Part shown: positions 46,079 through 56,652 of the stretch, in pieces
Layout of the letters: the number at the start of each line of letters is the position of its first letter
Numbering within the stretch: the stretch's first letter is position 1
Source of the DNA: Adenophora triphylla var. japonica
Lineage: Eukaryota; Streptophyta; Magnoliopsida; Asterales; Campanulaceae
Length of the DNA stretch: 64,000 nucleotides
Assembly: GCA_022495995.1 (NCBI GenBank)
Contig: JAFEMH010000936.1
Location: 513,856-577,855, forward strand
Direction: 5' to 3'
The notes under the pieces: generated by a model
Told to the model about the DNA's origin: nothing
Database searches by the model: none
The model's input: only the letters and a program-made list of their open reading frames with translations
Position numbers and translations under genes: made by a program

Positions 46079-46202
46079 AGGCGCCGCCCTCTCCTCTTCT
46101 TCTTCATAGTCTGTTTCGAAAATTACGAGAGAGAGGGAGATTTTCTGCCATTTTCGCCCAAGAAGCTTCGAAATCCTTCCGTTTTCTTTGGTTTTTCGAG
46201 CA

Positions 46203-49196
46203 ATGGAACACGCGGGAGTAGCCATTCAAGGCCAAGGACGTGGTCCGGTAGCGGAGAGGCGATTGGAGCTTGTTCGAATGAGGAGGCATTACACTCTTTC
46301 GCAATCGATGGCGGAGGAGCACTACCCTGATGCGTGGCAACATTGGGCCACTGATCCGAGTCTCCGAACGGTATACTTCGAATCTCTTCACTTCCTTTGT
46401 TGATTTCTTGCTTGAAATTGATTTTTGGTGATTTTTTTTTTTGAAAATTCGAATAATTGATGTTCTTGGCCTTGGATTTTGATTTTGATGCTTTGCATGT
46501 TGTAATGAGTATATGGGTAATGCATTTTGCTTGAAAAAAGAATGGGCATTTTGCCAAAAAAATTTTTTTTAAAAAAAATTCGAAAATTGCATTTTAAAAT
46601 TCAAAAATTATAATTTTTTTTTTGACACTGAAATTGGATTTTTGATGATTTGCATGTTGCAATGTGTTTGAAAAGAATGGGCATTTTGCCAATTTTTTTT
46701 TGTTTTTTTTTGAAATATGAAATGATAAGGAATTCGCTCAAATTCGGGACGGACATGAATGTATGCATGTATGCCTCTTGTAGGATTTTTTTTTTTTTGT
46801 AATGGGATGATGATATGAATGTATGTATGCATAGGATTTTTTTTTTTTGAAAAGTGGGACGGATTTTTGATTCCGTTGATTGAATAAACGACTTGTGGAA
46901 AGACTGTTTATTTGTGCTTTTTTATGAAAAATGGGACGAAGTTTTTACTTCCGTTGACTCGATATTATTGACATGCTTTCTGTATGAATGAATGGTATTT
47001 GTTGAAAAAACTCTTTTCTTTGGTGCGAGAAAAATGGGGGCTAGGTCCGTTGTATGCTGTTACGCTGCCCGATTTTTTGCAAAACTCTATGATGCATATG
47101 TATGCTCCTTTTTTTTTGAATGCAAATGCCAAGTGAATTTTTTTTTGACATTTTTGTTTCTCTCTTTTTTTTTGTTGCAGGGCGGAAACAATTTCGTGAA
47201 GGAGCAGCTGAACAAGATGAAGACTCGGGGATCGGTGGAGTCTGTGATTTATTTGTGGGACCGGCTTCCGGTTTTGGGCAGAGGGGCGATGATGAGTCCC
47301 AGACAGATCGTCATTGAGACCGGATTGTACGAGTTCATTGAGTGCTTGAGGGGATTGGTCAAGTTCCCTAAGAGCAAGGGACTGATCTTTACTTTGGCAC
47401 AACATTGGTGGGACGTGACCCACACATTCCATTTTTTCTGGGGTGAGGCCACGGTCACACCTTCCGACTATGCTGCGATTACGGGCCTGTCCTTTAAAGG
47501 ACGGAGTATTGAGTGGAGAGACGGGTACAGTGATATGGATCTGCAGGCCCTTCTAGGATATTCCCCTATTCCCAAAAAGGGGATAGGGATGGAGTACGCG
47601 GTGGTCCATGGGAAGATCGTGGAGAGTATTGGGAGCTACATGGCTGGGGATGAGAGGATAGGCGCTGAGCAGATTGCTAGGGCCTTTTTATGGTTTGCTT
47701 TTTCGAGCACGCTTTTCGGACATGCCGAGGGGACGGCTGTTTTTGCTTTGCTGAGGTCCTTGGAGGACGTAGGGATGGCTGGAGAGATATCTTGGGGAGA
47801 GGCAGGGCTGGCAGAGCTATATTTTGCTCTGGATCGATCTGGCGGAAAAGGTCAATCGGCTCTCGACATGTTTCGAGTTCCCTCTGGAGGTACAAGCTTT
47901 CTTTTTTTGCTTTCCCTCTTTTCTTTAAGCACGTATTCTTTTTCGCACTTAATTGATTGGACCTTTCCCTTTTGCAGGTATGGGCTCTGGAGTTTTTTCA
48001 CGTCACGATGTGGCGGCAGCCGGCGGAGTACATCGGGGCGTATCCGGCCATGCTTTCTTGGTCCAAGTATGCCCGGGAGAAGAAAGGCTCTAGGGGGCGC
48101 ACGACCCTCAAGTACTCGGATTGCCTGCCTTTGACGATGGCTGAGACAGATGAGGGGATCATATTCTACCCTTGGGATCGCTTCGATGTAGAGCAGCTGA
48201 AGGGTGCTGAGAGATGGACCGTGGAGCGGAGGATCTTGAGAGGCTTGACTTGTGACGTGTATTATCTGGGGGAGAGAGTGACGCGCCAACATGGCGTGGG
48301 TGCACCTGCGATGGCTCCGGTGGAGCCCCCTGCTGACATGATGCATCCGAGTGAGAACTCGGAGACCTGGGATGAGTATTGGGGTGGCCATCACCACTCG
48401 AGGTTCGTGGCGATTGAGGAGTACTCGCGATTTGTCTTGTGGAGGCTGAAGACGCCTCAGGTTCTTGAGAGAGAGGGATTGGGGGTCGTGCGGTACCCTC
48501 GATCGAGCTTTTCGTATGTCCAGGACGGGGTCAGGCTGAGAGTACAGATCCCTGTCCTTGATCGGGTTCCACGAGCTTTCCGGCCTCGTCCGGATATGAA
48601 GGTATGGCCTCTCCTTCTCCTTCCCTTTTTTTTGCTTCTGTCTTTTCCTCTCTTTTTTCTGTCATCATTTTTCGCCTTAATTATCTCTAACGCTTTTGTT
48701 TCCGTACAGTTCCCGGCCAAGGTGGTGGAGAAGCTGACAAACCAGGTGATCGGGGCCAAGAGATTTATCAAGAACATGGTTATTTGTGGGTCTTCTCAGG
48801 GCAGGAGGAGACGAGCACGCCCTGCGCCCTGTCGAGAGGGAGACTTCCCCTATTTCTTCCGAGCCTTCTTCGGAGACTCCTCTTTCTCCTCTCATAGATC
48901 CCAGTGTGGTGTTGCCCTCGGACCACGTCATTCTCGGGGATCCGTATGGACAGGGGCATGTCTGGCATCACGGCGGGTCTTCTTCGCACGTCCGGGAATC
49001 CGACGCATTTTCGTTCGGATACGACTTCTTTGCTGATCTTGGCTTGCCGTATCAGGGTGTGCCGGTTGGTCCCGACGAGCCTTCCTCCAGAGACGAGGAT
49101 GATTCTGAGCCCGAGATATTCGTGGCTACTGAGGAGGCGGGCCCGAGCCGCAAGAGGGATCGGGGGAAAGCGCCAGCCACCGAGGACTCTGACTGA
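46203..49196 (+). pseudogene. PMD gene of element B, four exons, two frame breaks
   Basis: Exons: 46203-46370 (MEHAGVAIQGQGRGPVAERR), 47181-47889, 47978-48601 and 48710-49196, all with GT-AG borders. The PMD core is in exon 2 (KGLIFTLAQHWWDVTHTFHF, then SDYAAITGLSFKGRS, then ERIGAEQIARAFLWF). It continues in exon 3 (VWALEFFHVTMWRQPAEYIG, then YSRFVLWRLKTPQVLEREGL). Exon 4 encodes an acidic, Ser/Glu-rich tail ending KRDRGKAPATEDSD. One extra base near 47870 and a one-base shift near 48785 are needed to join the frames, so as written it is not translatable in full. It is antisense to element B. Its role is unknown; an effect on silencing is speculation from the MAIN/MAIL relatives. Confidence 0.78.
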
Positions 49197-49383
49197 CGAT
49201 TTTCTGAGACCGACTTCTGAGATTGTACCTATTTATTTCTTTTTTGGCAGATACAGTTTTTTTTTTCTTTATGCACACTCTCTTTTTCTTTCTTTTTTTT
49301 TGAATGTAATAATTTAGGATTTTATTTTATGAATGCAATGTTATATGAATGCGAAGTTGCATGAGCCCGGGTTTTTTGGCAAG
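49197..49383 (+). other. 3' flank of the PMD gene
   Basis: T-rich; no coding sequence. It runs into the LINE target site. Confidence 0.4.
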
Positions 49384-49399
49384 GGTGTGAGTGTCTGGT

Positions 49400-52166
49400 G
49401 ATACGTGATGAGATTATAACTATTATTTCCGCCTATGCACCACAAGTAGGGTTGGATGCATCTATTAAACAAGTGTTCTGGGAAGATTTGGAGGAGGTAG
49501 TGCAACGAGTACCTAGTGGTGAGAAATTAGTGATTGGTGGTGATCTGAACAGACATGTGGGGTCTAGTCGACATGGCTTTGAGAGCATACATGGAGGTTT
49601 TGGTTTTGGAGAGAGGAATGAAGCAGGAAATAGTATCCTGGACTTTGCGTTGGCATATGACTTGAGTATAATGAACACTTGGTTCAAGAAGAGAGAATCT
49701 CACTTGGTGTCCTATAGGAGTGGAGGTAATGCGAGTCAGATTGACTTCTTCTTAGTAAGAAATACTTGTAGAAAGAGTTATACAGATTGCAAGGTTGTTC
49801 CGGGTGAGAGCACAGCAACTCAACATAGATTGGTGGTACTTGATTTTCGAAGTAAGAGAATTTCGAGGAAGAGAAAATCACAGGTAGACCCTAGAATCAA
49901 GTGGTGGAGACTTCAAGGGGAAAATCAACCAAAATTTGTAGCTAAGATGGTCGATACCGGTATTTGGGCGGATAATATGGAGGATATGGATATAGATTCG
50001 ACTTGGACTAAGATGGTACATACCATAAAGGAGGTGGCGAAAGAAGTCCTTGGAGAATCTAGAGGAAATGGGCTACCAAGTAAGGACACATCATGGTGGA
50101 ACGAGGAAGTAAAACAAGCAATAAAGGGCAAGCGAGAATGCTACAAATTATTGGGGAAATGTAGGAGCGACGAGAACTATGAGAAGTATAAGGAAGCTAG
50201 AAGAGATGCTAAGAAAGCAGTAAGAGACGCAAGAGCAAAGGTGAATCAGACACTTTATGATAAGTTGGATACAAAAGAAGGGGAAAAGGACATCTACAGA
50301 CTCGCTCGTATGAGGGATAAGAGGACACGAGATATTGGGACGGTTAAATGTGTGAAGGATGTAGACCAAAGAGTTTTAGTCGGGGATAAAGAGATAAAAG
50401 ATAGATGGAGTTCGTACTTTGATAACTTGTTCAATGGCGGTCAAGAGCAGGATGTTGGAGATTTAAATATCTCTTCGAGTATGGTTAATCGAGATTTTAT
50501 ACGGAGAATTCGAAAGAGTGAAGTGGAAATGGCAATGAAAAAGATGAGATTGAAGAAAGCCGTTGGACCGGATGGTATACCAATTGAGGTTTGGAGATGT
50601 TTCGGGGAGAGGGGAGTAGATTGGTTAACAACGCTATTTAACAAGATATGGAGAGTTAACACAATGCCATTGGAGTGGCGGAAGAGTACTCTGATCCCTT
50701 TGTATAAGAATAAAGGTGATGTCCAAGATTGTGCCAACTATCGGGGGATCAAACTAATGAGCCATACTATGAAACTTTGGGAAAGAGTAATTGCACAAAG
50801 GCTGAGAAAAATTGTGGATATTTCGGATAACCAATTTGGGTTTATGCCAGGAAGATCGACTATGGAGGCAATATATCTTATGAGACAAATCATGAAGAAA
50901 TATCGGGATCAAAAGAAAGATTTGCATATGGTTTTCATTGATTTGGAGAAGGCGTATGATAAAGTGCCAAGAGAGGTACTTTGGTGGGCATTAGCAAAGA
51001 AGGGTGTTTCAAAGAAATATGTTGATATTATCAAGGACATGTATAATGGAGTTAGTACTTGTGTACAGACTAGTGTTGGGAAGACTGAAGAGTTTCCTAT
51101 AAAGATTGGAGTGCATCAAGGTTCCGCACTTAGCCCCTTTCTCTTTGCTTTGATAATGGACGAATTGACGAGGTCAGTCCAAGATGATATACCAAAGTGT
51201 ATGTTGTTCGCAGATGATATTGTGTTGATTGATGAGACAAGAGAGGGTGTTGAAAGTAAATTGGAGTTGTGGAGACACACTTTGGAATCTCGAGGTTTTC
51301 GATTAAGCAGAAGCAAGACTGAATATTTGGAGTGTAAGTTTAGCAGAGTTGGAAGTAGGGAGGCAGGGGCGGTCACATTTGATGGAAATATTATCCAAGC
51401 TTCTGAGTTTTTTCGCTATCTTGGATCCATTATCCAAAAGGATGGAGAATTAGATGGAGATGTGGCTCATAGGATTAAAGCAGGTTGGTTGAAGTGGAAG
51501 AGTACTACAGGGTTTCTATGTGATCGTGGCATGCCCAATAGATTAAAGGAAAATTCTATCGCACGACAATTAGGCCGGCATTGCTTTACGGCACCGAATG
51601 TTGGGCCGTGAAACTGTGTCACGTGCATAAGATGAATGTGGCGGAGATGCGTATGCTTCGATGGATGTGCGGTCATACAAAAAAGGATTGATTGGGGAAT
51701 GAGGTGATCAGAGGTAAAGTAGGAGTTGCGCCCATTGAGGATAAAATGAGGGAAAATCGTCTACGGTGGTTTGGACATGTGAGAAGGAGACCGAGTGATG
51801 CACCGGTTAGGAGGCCGGAACAGTGGAGAAATGATAAAATGGCGAGGGGTAGGGGAAGACCCAAACAAACTTGGATTAGAGTAATTGAAAATGATATGAA
51901 TTTACTTGGAGTGGATGAAAGTATGGTGTTGAAGAGGCCGGAGTGGAGGGCAAAAATCCAAGTGGGGGGTTGATTTTTTATATTTTATTTTTTTTATTTT
52001 TTATTTATTTAATTTAATTTTATTTTGTTTTATTTTATTATTATTTTTTATTTATTTATTTATTTATTATTATTTTTTTTTTCACGATAACATATGAGGA
52101 TTCATGTTAGCCGACCCCAAATTATTTTGGGACTAAGGCTTTGGTGTTGTTGTTGTTGTTGTTGTT
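49400..52166 (+). mobile_element. 5'-truncated RTE-type LINE with perfect 16-bp target duplication
   Basis: GGTGTGAGTGTCTGGT lies at both 49384-49399 and 52167-52182. The element has endonuclease and RT but lacks its 5' end. It ends with CCGACCCCAAATTATTTTGG, then ACTAAGGCTTTGG, then (TTG)n, the simple-repeat tail typical of plant RTE elements. 51975-52080 is a T/A-rich tract before the tail. It inserted between the PMD and DUF7745 genes of element B. Confidence 0.92.
49401..51973 (+). pseudogene. LINE endonuclease/reverse transcriptase, one frameshift
   Basis: The frame is open from the truncated 5' edge to 51611. The APE-type endonuclease shows IISAYAPQVG, GGDLNRHVGSSRHGFE and SQIDFFLVRN with QH in place of the usual terminal DH. 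RT shows KKAVGPDGIPIEVWR, FIDLEKAYDKVPREVLWWAL, GVHQGSALSPFLFALIMDEL and the catalytic FADDIVLIDE. A one-base indel near 51550 shifts the frame. The continuation has LLYGTECWAVK, a TGA at 51688, then [20 protein letters not shown] and [20 protein letters not shown]. It has few defects, so it is relatively young, but it is not functional. Confidence 0.9.
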
Positions 52167-52261
52167 GGTGTGAGTGTCTGGTATATGAAATGTTTGGGCA
52201 GGTTTTTGCACAGGTTTCGAGCAGTTGGGATGAATTTTTTTTTTTTGGTGGTGACAAGGAT

Positions 52262-52304
52262 ATCCGCGCGGATGGGTTCGACATCTGGCATGGTTCATTT
52301 ATTT
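52262..52304 (+). promoter_or_regulatory. Antisense DUF7745-gene promoter of element B
   Basis: The family-B palindrome ATCCGCGCGGAT (52262-52273) is followed after about 22 bp by CATTTATTT. The ATG is at 52399. The TATA match is weak, but the palindrome is identical to that in LTR B. Confidence 0.45.
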
Positions 52305-52398
52305 CGGTGGTTGGATCTGGTTTGGACCATAAATGCCTGGAACTTCGTCTTCTCCAGTTCAAAATCACTGGAATTTTCGGGAGAGAAGCAAAAAAACC

Positions 52399-53899
52399 AT
52401 GGAGATGTCCAAATTCTCTCTAAAATTGTCCAAAGAAAAGCAAATGTTGTTTTTTGAAAAGTTCAAGGAGTGGTGTAGAGAGATTATGCACGAGAGGAGG
52501 TCATTTTTCGAAGAGAGGTACAAGGTGAAGTGCTTGTGGTCTCTTAAAGAGTTGGTTCCGGACTATGACCTCTTGAGAGCTTCTTCTTCATTTTGGGACA
52601 CTAGAAGGCATGTCTTTTGCCTTTCTTATAATGAAGTGGTGCCGACCGTTGAAGAATTTCGGGCTTTACTTGGTGGCCCGGAGGTGGAAGAGATTGGGAT
52701 TCCTTTGCCCGGAGGGGCTTCTTTTGTTGATAGGTTGTGTAACCTCCTTCTCCTTTCTCCGGAGGAAGCGCAAGGTATGATTCGTAGTCCCGATCATTTT
52801 GACATTTCTGGTCTTCCTGATAGATTTAGGGGCTTAGGCTTGGTGGATGATGCCTATTGGGATGCTTTTGCACTTTGCATGTTTGGTACCTTGTTCATGG
52901 TTTATTCCTTTGGAATTTGTCATCGAGCCCTGTTAGATGTAGTTGTTCACTGTCGCCTGGGCAGAGATGTTGTACCTTTGATCTTGGGAGAGACTTTTCA
53001 TGCTCTCGACAGGCTGGCTACCGGGAGACGGTATATGCACGGGGGCAGCCCATTTCTCTTGACTTTGCGGCTGATGGAGCGCCTGGGGGTTCTTCGGGAA
53101 ACTTCTGACATGATCAAGCCTTGGACATTTGCCAGGAGAGGGGTTTTGGTGGATTTTGATGATCAGGGCTCGTGGGAGCGATGGATGGCTGGTCGCCAGA
53201 CTGAAGATATCAGATGGTCGGTGCCTCATTGGCGGGTGGAGACTCGAAGAGTACTTCAGGATGGGTCTCACGTGGTTATGCTTCCGGGACTTTCTCGGTC
53301 CAGCTTCTACATTCCGGCTCTGGTTCTGAGACAGTTCGTCTTGGAGCAGGTTTCTTTGGAGGACTTTGATGATATAGCCACCAGGGTGGTGGCTTCTGCT
53401 TCTATGGATGATCCTTCGGTGTTTCCATTCCTTTCCCGAGTACGGAGGTATGACGTCTTTCCTCCTCGGGTTATCCTCGAGCGTCAAGACACTGTTTCTG
53501 ACCACTTGGTACCTGGATTGGTACGAGAGGCATTTGGGGGAGACTCAGATGGCTATTTTGAGACGGCGTGAGGCCATTGTGGGTGCGGAGGACCTGACAG
53601 TTTCAGAGAGGAGGAGGGCCGAGGCAAGGGCCAACCCTCACGACAGGAGCGGAGATACTGTGACCGACTATGAGGCTTATGTGAAGAGACAGGAGAGGAG
53701 GACTCCTATGCTACCAGCTAGGCTGCAGGAGATGAGAGATGACGCTAGGGCTACTAAGGCCCTGACAGAGGCTGGTTTGATAGATCGTGTCCCTACACCA
53801 GAGCTTGGTAGGAGGAAGACCGACATTTTTCCTGTTCAGAGGAAGAAGACCCGAAGGGGGAAGAAGAGAGGGGATGCCAGTACGAGTGGCTTGGAGTGA
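52399..53899 (+). pseudogene. DUF7745-type gene of element B, one frameshift
   Basis: I chose the ATG at 52399 (MEMSKFSLKLSKEKQMLFFE); an in-frame ATG at 52333 is possible. The body reads LVPDYDLLRASSSFWDTRRH, then VPTVEEFRALLGGPEVEEIG, then MVYSFGICHRALLDVVVHCR, then RLMERLGVLRETSDMIKPWT. This resembles the DUF7745 domain found in plant transposon-associated proteins. That frame ends at 53571. The next frame continues with DWYERHLGETQMAILRRREA, SERRRAEARANPHDRSGD and a basic end (KKTRRGKKRGDASTSGLE), so a one-base shift near 53500-53525 splits one gene of about 500 codons. The basic tail suggests nuclear or nucleic-acid association. It is not recognised as a host gene. Confidence 0.62.
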
Positions 53900-54362
53900 T
53901 TCTGAGTTTTCCGAGTATCCCTTTCTTGTTGTAGCAGACACATTAGTTTGATTATGTATCTTAGTTTTCTTTTAGCAGGTTGCTAGTTGTAGGAATGAAC
54001 CGAGCTTAGACTCATCAAAAAGCTTTTAACTGTAATGAATATGTGAATTGCTTTAGAGTTTTTTGAGACGTTTTCATGGTCTGATCAATGTATGTCTTTT
54101 ATTTGTATTTTAGACCGAACCGTTTCCGGCTGCCTACGTTCCCTTCGGACAAAAGGGCTCAGGTCTCCGTAGTTCGACCCGGTTTTTTTTTTTTGGTTTT
54201 TTTTTTGTTGTTTTTTTGTTTTTTTTTTGTTTTGGTGCAACCCTGTTTTTTACCTAGGCCGCCCTTTTCGGGTTTTCAACCTAGTTGGGTATTACTCTTT
54301 TAGCACTCTTTTTCTTTTTTTTTGTTTTCTTTTTTTTTTTTACTCAGTGTTTTACGCGTAGT
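53900..54362 (+). other. 3' flank of DUF7745 gene up to LTR C
   Basis: Contains GGCTGCCTACGTTCCCTTCG with CCGTAGTTCGACC, a version of the block seen in element B (GGCTACCTACGTATCC...CGTAGTTCGG). Long T runs follow. No coding sequence. Confidence 0.45.
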
Positions 54363-55790
54363 TGTAAGTACCCCAATCTGGATCACCCCCTTTCAAACAC
54401 ACGGGAAACTCCGCAGACTCATCAACGCAGCCTCGGAGACCTCCGGCACTCAAAACCCTCTCAAAACCCTCTCAAACCCCCAACCAAACCAAGGGAGGAG
54501 CCTCTCTGGGATAAAAAGGGACAAAAGGACCTTTTGGGAATTTTCAGGAAATCAGAAAAGCAATTAAGGTCCGTACGGACCTCTTTGTTTCAATGATTAC
54601 TAAATCCCCTTAAAGTCCACAATATTCCCTCAAATCCCGGGAAAAATGATTACTTCCTTGCAGAGTTGGTCCGTACGGACCTCTTTGCATGCAAGATGGT
54701 CCGTACGGACCTTATTGCTCAGGGAACACCATCATTCCAGAATATTCTCCATCATTGCAGATTTCCTCAAATCGAGGAAATCCAAAATTCTGGATAACCA
54801 AGAAGGTCCGTACGGACCTCTTTGCTCCGAAATTTTTACTATAAATAGAGGGCTTCCCCCTCCTCATTTTCACACACCCCCCTCTTCTCTCTTCCTCCCT
54901 TAGCCTTCTGGCTCCCCTCTAAGTCCTCTTGAGGCACTCCCGCCCCCTTTCGGATCCTTCCGAGGCCTTCCGAGCTCCCTTGTGGTGCTCCGAAGCCCCC
55001 CCGAGCGCTCCCGAGACGCTCCCGCGCTGCCCCGAGGCACTCTCGAGGTACTACGAGGCCCCTCGTGGTACTCCGAGGCCTTGCGGTCTTTCCACGGTGT
55101 CCCGGCTCTTTCCGAGTCAAACCGACGATCCCAAACCACGCCGAAACTCTGCCCGAGTGACTCACGCCACCACGACGCACGCCGAACCTCTGCCCGAGTG
55201 ATCCCGACGATCCCCACGCACGCCGAACCTCTGCCCGACGCATGGCCCGGCAGCCTCGGCTCACGCCCAGAAACTCCGTCATGAGCGGACAGGCATCCCT
55301 CCCGAAGCAATCCAGATCACATGCGGAGGAGCGCTACTCAGACCTCAAACACCATTCCCAGGCGGAAGGCAGGACACGAACCAACATTGGTAAGGCTTCC
55401 TTCCATTACTATTTCAATACATTTCCATACATAGCATACAATGTAGACATCCGATCTGGCATGCATTTTTAAAAGCACACACACACACACACACAACATT
55501 TAAAGGATATTAGGGGTATCAGAAAGACTCGTTTTATGAGGCTACTCGGGTGAGCTCTAATATTCTAATATTCTCTTCCTGAGGGGAGTCATCGACCTCA
55601 CGAACTCAAAATCTCATCACACAAAAACGAGTTTAAAATTATCTTTAAAGCGATGCCCTTTTCAATGTTTTGGGCTTAATAAAAACGGCGTGGCGACTCT
55701 ACAAATGTGAAAACAAACGGCGAGACACCTCCAACGCGAAAGATGCCGGATGCGCGGGGCGCGAGGCTGCTCGGATCCGGGTAATTTCGG
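54363..55790 (+). repeat. 5' LTR of Tat-like element C
   Basis: It starts TGTAAGTACCCCAATCTG, related to LTR B, and ends just before the primer-binding site at 55791. TATAAATA is at 54840-54847. Four copies of the palindrome GGTCCGTACGGACC lie upstream at 54568-54581, 54668-54681, 54698-54711 and 54805-54818. The first, second and fourth are followed by TCTTTG and the third by TTATTG. GGCGTGGCGACTC lies near the 3' end (55688), as in LTRs A and B. The right boundary has no clear CA. Confidence 0.7.
54567..54847 (+). promoter_or_regulatory. Palindrome array and TATA box of LTR C
   Basis: Four GGTCCGTACGGACC palindromes (two extend to the 16-bp AGGTCCGTACGGACCT). The last ends 20 bp before TATAAATA. 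A pyrimidine-rich leader (CTTCCCCCTCCTC) follows. Confidence 0.7.
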
Positions 55791-55808
55791 TTGGCGACTC
55801 CGTAGGGG
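55791..55808 (+). other. Primer-binding site of element C
   Basis: TTGGCGACTCCGTAGGGGA resembles the primer sites of Tat/Ogre elements (TGGCGACTC...GGGGA), reported to pair with a tRNA 3' end. I cannot verify which tRNA from this sequence. Confidence 0.6.
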
Positions 55809-56650
55809 AAATTTGTTTTAAAAAACTTTTAAACAAAACAAAAGATTTTAAAAAAGCGATGATGAGGTCAAACTTTCATTTTACCCCTTCCTTTAAGCTG
55901 TGTGTGTGTGTGCACGTGCTTTCGTTTTTATTTTACAAAAAAAAATAAAAATACAAAAAAAAAAATGCATCAATATACATACGTGCATACATTTAAAATT
56001 CTTCAAAAACTTCTATTTTACTCGGAAAAAGAATTTTAGAGACCGCACACTACGCGCTTCTTGCCTCGGTTACACCGCACTCTACTCCTTGGCTCTTTGC
56101 CTCGGTTACGCACTTAGCTACGCTTCTTGCCTCGGATACTGCTGCACACTGACAACCCTTAACCGGAGTGGTCTCGGTTGCGATCCGTTTGGTCTTCCCT
56201 AGGCCTCTTGGCGCGCACGGGATCATTCCAAACATCCCATCCTAGCCAAGCGTCAACCACACGTTTGAGTCTTGAGTCACGCTCTGTCCCAGGACTCGGT
56301 TGGTTTTACCCGGTCTAGTGTCATACGGCTTGGATACATATACCATGCCGGCCATTTTACGAGTCAAGGCTCGGAACTCAAGATCCCTTGCGCAAGCAAG
56401 CGATGAAAGGTCATGCTAAAATCTTGACCTGATCTTGATTTCGGCTACACCCAGAGACGATGTTCCGTCCGGGATATACATCCGTACTTGCATGACACCA
56501 TGTCATCACGCCTTTGATACGTCGGCCATGACGATATGACCCGACCAACGCCTAACGTCCACGGATCCCTTGCGCCAAGCAAGCCAAAGAGAAGGTCATG
56601 CCGAACTCTTGACACGATCTTGACTCGGTGGCCAGGCTCGGTTCACTATT
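55809..56650 (+). other. Leader of element C
   Basis: No sustained reading frame. Repeats of CTTGCCTCGG...ACGC (about 56060-56140) and two copies of a GATCCCTTGCGC-AAGCAAGC segment (about 56380 and 56565). Confidence 0.5.
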
Positions 56651-56652
56651 CA

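Noticed and set aside
54900..55310. Overlapping ORFs on both strands in LTR C
   Set aside because: GC-rich leader/LTR sequence with repeated CCGAG and CGCCGAACCTCTGCCCGA pieces. No protein similarity I recognise.
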